From contig WBMZ01002684.1 of assembly GCA_013400975.1 (NCBI GenBank), positions 83,377 through 147,376 of the forward strand: DNA of 64,000 bases, written 5' to 3'. Numbering within the stretch: position 1 is the first letter of the stretch; every line of letters begins with the position of its first letter. Both the position numbers and the translations under genes were made by a program. This DNA is from Atrichornis clamosus (Eukaryota > Chordata > Aves > Passeriformes > Menuridae). This document shows, in pieces, positions 59,315 to 64,000 of the stretch. The notes beneath the pieces are model-generated. The model ran no database searches, had not been told where the DNA came from, and saw only the letters and a list, made by a program, of their open reading frames with translations.

Positions 59315-62004
59315 AAATCATCCTTGCTAAAACCCTTCCAAATCTGAGCATAAGATGATGGAGTAACGTATCCTTTAGGCTTGCAGATACCCTGATATCA
59401 TGTCAATTTTGAAGTTTAATGAGAGAGGAGGTACAAACACCTTTCATTATTTCCCTGAGGGTAAGAGCTGCCACCAGGAGACTGGGAGGTTGAGCTGCAA
59501 CTTGCACCAACGCCCTCAGTGCTGGGGTAGCACTCACAGTTTGACAACACATCAGTCCCCTCTTTCTTTCTATTTGATTTCCGATTTTAACTTCTTTTTC
59601 ACTCAACAGATGAAGGAAAATGGTTTCTCACACTGTGTCAGTGAGCCTTAACAGATAGATACGTCAGCCCTGGTTTGTAATTCATATTTGCTTAACTTAT
59701 AAAACTAACTTATTTTTCAAAGCACTTTTAATATTTGCATAAACTTTGCATTTTTCATTTTGTCTTTTTTTCCCTTTTCCTAACCCTAAAAAGGAAATAG
59801 CCTAAAAAGAAAAAAATATCTTCAAACTTACAATGGTAAAAGAAAGCCTTGTATTGTGAGGGATTTTTTCTCTTTTCTGTGACTTGTTAACTGAATGTTT
59901 CAGCTGAAAGAAATTTCTCTTTCATTCTGTTCTTCATCCTGCTTCATGACTAACCAGTACTGCCAGCATTAATTCAAAAATTGGAGGGGAGTTGGAATGT
60001 TTCCTTTATGAGGATTTCACAGATTTAGGGAAAGTTATTCTGAACAATATAAATGGAAAGATATTCTAAATGTCTTAGTACATAAAATTACCATAATAAT
60101 TCTCAAAACATGGAAAATATTCAATAGTTGTTTAAATTTTAAAAATTTTCAGCTAGGATTTTATAAGAAAGCAAAACTAATTTTGAATGAAACTCAAAAT
60201 GTTCACATAAGACAAAATTAACAGACAAGTCATTACCAAAAGCTTGCATTTCATGTGTTTTCTGATGTATAATAAAATGCGTAATAAAATTAGCTTGCTG
60301 TTGTAGGCCTTGCCACAGAAAAAATGTCAAATACTATAAATTGTTTTCCCCAGACAGAGTTCTTAATTGCTGCTAATGATGGTGAGTAACTTTTGATGTC
60401 TTCTAAAGCAAAGAAGGTCACCAAAGGTTGGGAGCATTCTTGGTGGAGAGCTGGCTTGTTGCCTTTTTTTCCCTAGTATCTGGAGTCCATCAAACACTAC
60501 AAGTGTGTGAGACTGGACTTTGTGGAGTTGGAAATCCGATGTATGACAACCACAGCTGGACATTCAGAGCAGGAAAAAACACTCTTGTGTCTTCACCTCT
60601 CCATCCTATAATTTTGGAGATTTAATCTTTAAATATAACATACCCTTGTTACTTTTGAATAGTTGTCAGGCATGGAATTGAATTATGCAAATGCAGAATG
60701 TGGTTTAAGAATCCAGGAAGAATAGAAATTATCAAAATGATGCAATCCAATGAGATACCCGGGCTAAAATCTCTCCTCTTGCACACTGAACATGCCAGAT
60801 AAAGCCACATACTCTTTTAATTCCTAAGATCATAAACAGTGAAAATGATTAGGCAATATAAGTGGCATTAAAGCCAATGATGAGCATCTGTTATGACTTA
60901 GCTCCCCTGGGGACCCTGTGGGAGGTTCTGCAGCATTGAAAAAGCAGGGAGAGAGCCTCACAGGCAGCGGCAGCAGTCCCAGTATTAAATTACAGCCTTG
61001 ATCGATGGCTGTGTCCTACAGAGCCTTGTGAGGGTGTCACAAGCAGTTATGGCCCGAGTTGCTGTAACCCTTCTGGAAAAAGAGAGCTGCTAATTGCTCT
61101 GTGTGCACTGTCAGAAGGCGCTTCCAGAAAATTTACAGTCATTTGCCAAATGGACTGTGGGATCTTTTTACCTCAGGGACATTAAGCAGAGGTTGGGCTG
61201 AAGTAGAATCGGAGTGTGGGATTTATAATGCACATAGGGAGGGTTCTTTTGGTTTGAAAAATGAAAGAAAGGTTTCTCAGTAGGGACAGCTAATGAACTC
61301 TGGAGCCTTTAACCTTCATATCACAAACAGGCAGCAACACAGTGTGCTACCCCTCCCTCATATGGTGTATCACATATGCAATGACATTTAGGATTCTTTA
61401 GGACCAAAATATCTAGGAGAAACTTTGTACAGTTATTTCACTACTGAGTGCCCAAGGAATTGTTGGTGTGTCTGCAGGGAGCACAGGCAGATCTGCAGAG
61501 GAGAAAATATGGGCTAGAGCAGAAATATCTCCCACTGCCCACTCCCTCCCTTGGCACTGGCACATCAGCTGATTTAGAGCTGTTTTGTTTTGTTTGGGCA
61601 GTATGAAGTTCCAGTCTGGGAAAATCTGACCTAGGGGATTGGAGTTGTAATGTGAAAAAGTTTGAAATGTTTTAAAACATTAAAAAAACCCAATAACTCA
61701 CACATGAAGGCCCTGCCTCCTGATCTGGATAATTTATTCAGTACAAGAGAAAACACAAAAGGATGGATAACTGAAAATATTTGTCTTTTTAAACATGGTG
61801 AATGAGATGAAAGGTAATCTAATGATCTTCAGAGTGAAATGTTGCATTTGAACCAAAGAAAAGGAGGTAGAAAGGAAAGACTAATACTAGAATTTGTATG
61901 TAGAATAGTATCCCAAAACTTAGTGTGTTTCAATCACTAGGGGGTTTTCTTTGTCATCACAGGAAGCTAAATTAAACTGAGTTCTTAGATTACAGAGGAG
62001 AGGA

Positions 62005-62050
62005 ATTGATAGTTCAAACTATCAAACTATCATATTGATAGTTCAAACTA
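62005..62050. repeat. 20-bp perfect hairpin followed by a repeated arm
   Basis: TTGATAGTT CA AACTATCAA at 62006-62025 is a perfect inverted repeat with 9-bp arms and a two-base centre. The 17-mer ATTGATAGTTCAAACTA occurs at 62005-62021 and again at 62034-62050, 29 bp apart. This looks like a small local rearrangement; no transposon ends are evident. Confidence 0.85.
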
Positions 62051-64000
62051 GCTCCAAACTATTTTGATTGCCTGAATCAGAACCATAGGAGAGGAAATCT
62101 CTCAGGGTCAGTCTCAATATTTGGGTAATACTTCTACTTCTTCCAGGTTTAAATATAAGAATAAAAAAACAACAACCATGAATGGGTGTTAACTTACGTA
62201 TTAACACTTACATACCTAGTGTTAAACTTTCAAAAATACTCTGGGCAGTTTCCAGGCCTGCAGGGCATGGTCAGACTGCCCAGTCCAGAGGTGTACAGAG
62301 TCCAAAAAAGTGATGGAGAGCCCCTGCACTGTGTGGAGACAGAGAGCTGGGCTATGTCTTTGTTTTGTTGAAGTTAATTAGTCCATCCCTCAGTCAGCCT
62401 TGCCAAGATACTGCAGGATGCTGTACTGTGCTGTGTTTCCAGGACGGGCTGCACAAAAATTTGTATCAGCGTAAACTTCAGGAAGCACATGGCTCCTGGG
62501 TTACTTCAGATACCTTGCAGGAGGCATTTCTTCCTGTTAATGCTGGAGTTTTTCTTCTGGCTAGAAAGGCATCTGTGAAAATTTCTCAGTGGTCAGAATG
62601 TCATGGCAATGGGAGCAGGGGTATCAGCTACTCCTGTTGCTGCTCCTGGTGTATGGATCCACCCGCAGCCATGGGAAAGTGCCAGCGAGGATGCTGCTGG
62701 GAGATGTGAGCATCAGATCACAGATTACTCCAGCTTTGTTGTCACACACCTCCCAGGGGCTATCATCCAGGGCAACTCACACCTCAACCATGGTCCTCCC
62801 CATAACCTGGTAGGGCACTCCCATGCACAGGTTGACAGGCAGACAGGCCCCCTCCCCTCAAGAAGCTCTGCTGTTTCCTTCCTTTTGAAAAATGCTGTGA
62901 ATAAGAACAGGAAGATGAAATATAAAGGAAAACACATCAGGGACTCTGCAATGTGTTCTGTAGAGGAGCAGGCATTGAGCGACAGCAGTCAATGATTTTA
63001 TGCAAATACTTCCAAGGCAGAGAATCATTTTGGGTAACTGCCTACACTGCTTTAGCAATGCAGACCATTCATAATGCTTACATAGACCGCACTTGTCCAG
63101 TTTGCTGAGAAGAGAGACAGGCTGAAATGGGTCAAAGCATAGGTTTTTGAATGCAGCAGTGGACAGGTGGTGTGGGATAAGTATGACTAAGAAAATACTA
63201 TTACCACAGTGTACACGTCCCATAAAACCTTCCCAGCAGCAGCCTGGGTGTTGGACATCAACGTCCAGTTTAGACTGCAAACACCTACACAGGTGAATAG
63301 TGAGCACATGGATGAGAGGGATGGAGGAAAGGTGAGCACAGTTCAAAGCCAGAGACAGATGAGATGGGACAGACGCGGCCAGGGTTGTGGTAGGTAGTTG
63401 GGATATGGTAGCCAAAGCTGGGGACATGGGCACTAAGGCATATCCATATTCATTCCTATCTTCAGCATGTACTGGGGACTGTCCAGCTACTCTTGGATCT
63501 GAGGATGTCAGAGCTCAATAAGAGCCCCTAAGGAGCACCCAAATTCTTCTGCCCTCTCTCTGGGAGGCTAAAGGGTTTGATGGTCTAATACCACACACAG
63601 AACTTCACTTTCAAGCACTTGTTTCATATGTTTAGGCTGCAGCAAACTGTGTTAGGGCCTTGCTACCATACTAGGAGACAGCTAACAGAGTTCGTTGGAT
63701 AAACAGATAGAACATAAGCATTTTATGAGAACATTAAACTCAATTGTATAATATCATGCATCAGTGTAACAGTACCAGACAAGATGCCTTCTTTTGTGGT
63801 AGAAAACCTGAGCAACACGGAACAGAGCATCTGCCACAGTATTGGTTAAAGTCACTTGGTTTTGGCAGGTAAGGGCAAATAACACTTTGAAATCTTTTAT
63901 GCATTCACACAACACACATGTGAGAAGAAAATTGCCTTGACCTGAGAATAGCAGAGTAGCTTTTCCCACTGTAACTCATTGTTCTGGGTTGTGGGGATGT

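Larger units (their letters stand above)
58510..64000. other. Right flank without a supportable gene
   Basis: No gene can be supported. Contents are the GATAGA/AT microsatellite block at 59.2 kb, a perfect short hairpin with a repeated arm at 62.0 kb and otherwise short open frames. The longest, 191 codons on the minus strand at 62858-63433, has no recognisable domain. An ATGCAAAT octamer-type word lies near 60,685. Confidence 0.55.

Noticed and set aside
62858..63433. 191-codon minus-strand frame
   Set aside because: There are no recognisable motifs, no splice signals and overlapping frames on the other strand.
1..64000. tRNA, rRNA, CRISPR array or bacterial operon
   Set aside because: None is visible; the absence of long coding frames outside the CpG island and the presence of LINE and LTR sequence show eukaryotic nuclear DNA.

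Overview
This window looks like vertebrate nuclear DNA, most likely from a bird. The base composition is AT-leaning with one sharp CpG island, interspersed repeats are sparse, and the recognisable repeats are sauropsid types: a CR1 LINE tail with its ORF2 C-terminus still readable, a second short CR1-like 3' tail, and a solo retroviral-type LTR. I see no Alu, B1 or L1-like sequence, no operons, and no rRNA, tRNA or CRISPR array. The species cannot be read from the sequence.

Layout. Positions 1 to about 10,730 are non-coding as far as I can tell. From about 10,740 to 11,960 there is a strong CpG island. It contains a minus-strand promoter candidate (GC box, then a TATA-like GATAAAT) and a consensus splice donor CAG|GTGAGT at 11,128/11,127. 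The inferred first exon (about 11,230 down to 11,128) has no ATG, so it is best read as a 5' UTR exon of a gene running left out of the window; I cannot name the gene. Positions 11,960 to 41,690 hold only simple repeats and short sequence motifs. At 41,765-41,824 there is one plus-strand candidate cassette exon of 60 nt, with a weaker 48-nt candidate at 57,328-57,375.

From about 42,775 to 43,258 lies a truncated plus-strand CR1 element. A second CR1-type 3' tail sits near 51,150-51,204, and a complete-looking solo LTR occupies about 51,808-52,351, with CCAAT, TATA and AATAAA signals in the right order. Around 58,303-58,509 a short open stretch resembles the reverse transcriptase core of a Penelope-like element, which would be an unusual relic in a bird genome. 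The right end contains microsatellites around 59.2 kb, a perfect hairpin near 62.0 kb and otherwise nothing I can assign.

The long open frames in the CpG island (up to 437 codons) come from the GC-rich composition and are not called as genes. Outside the island, open frames run to 182 codons and look like chance or repeat remnants. The window is best read as introns and/or intergenic DNA around one CpG-island promoter. I did not find convincing evidence of a new multi-gene system. The items most worth checking are the island's minus-strand first exon, the 60-nt candidate exon and the Penelope-like relic.
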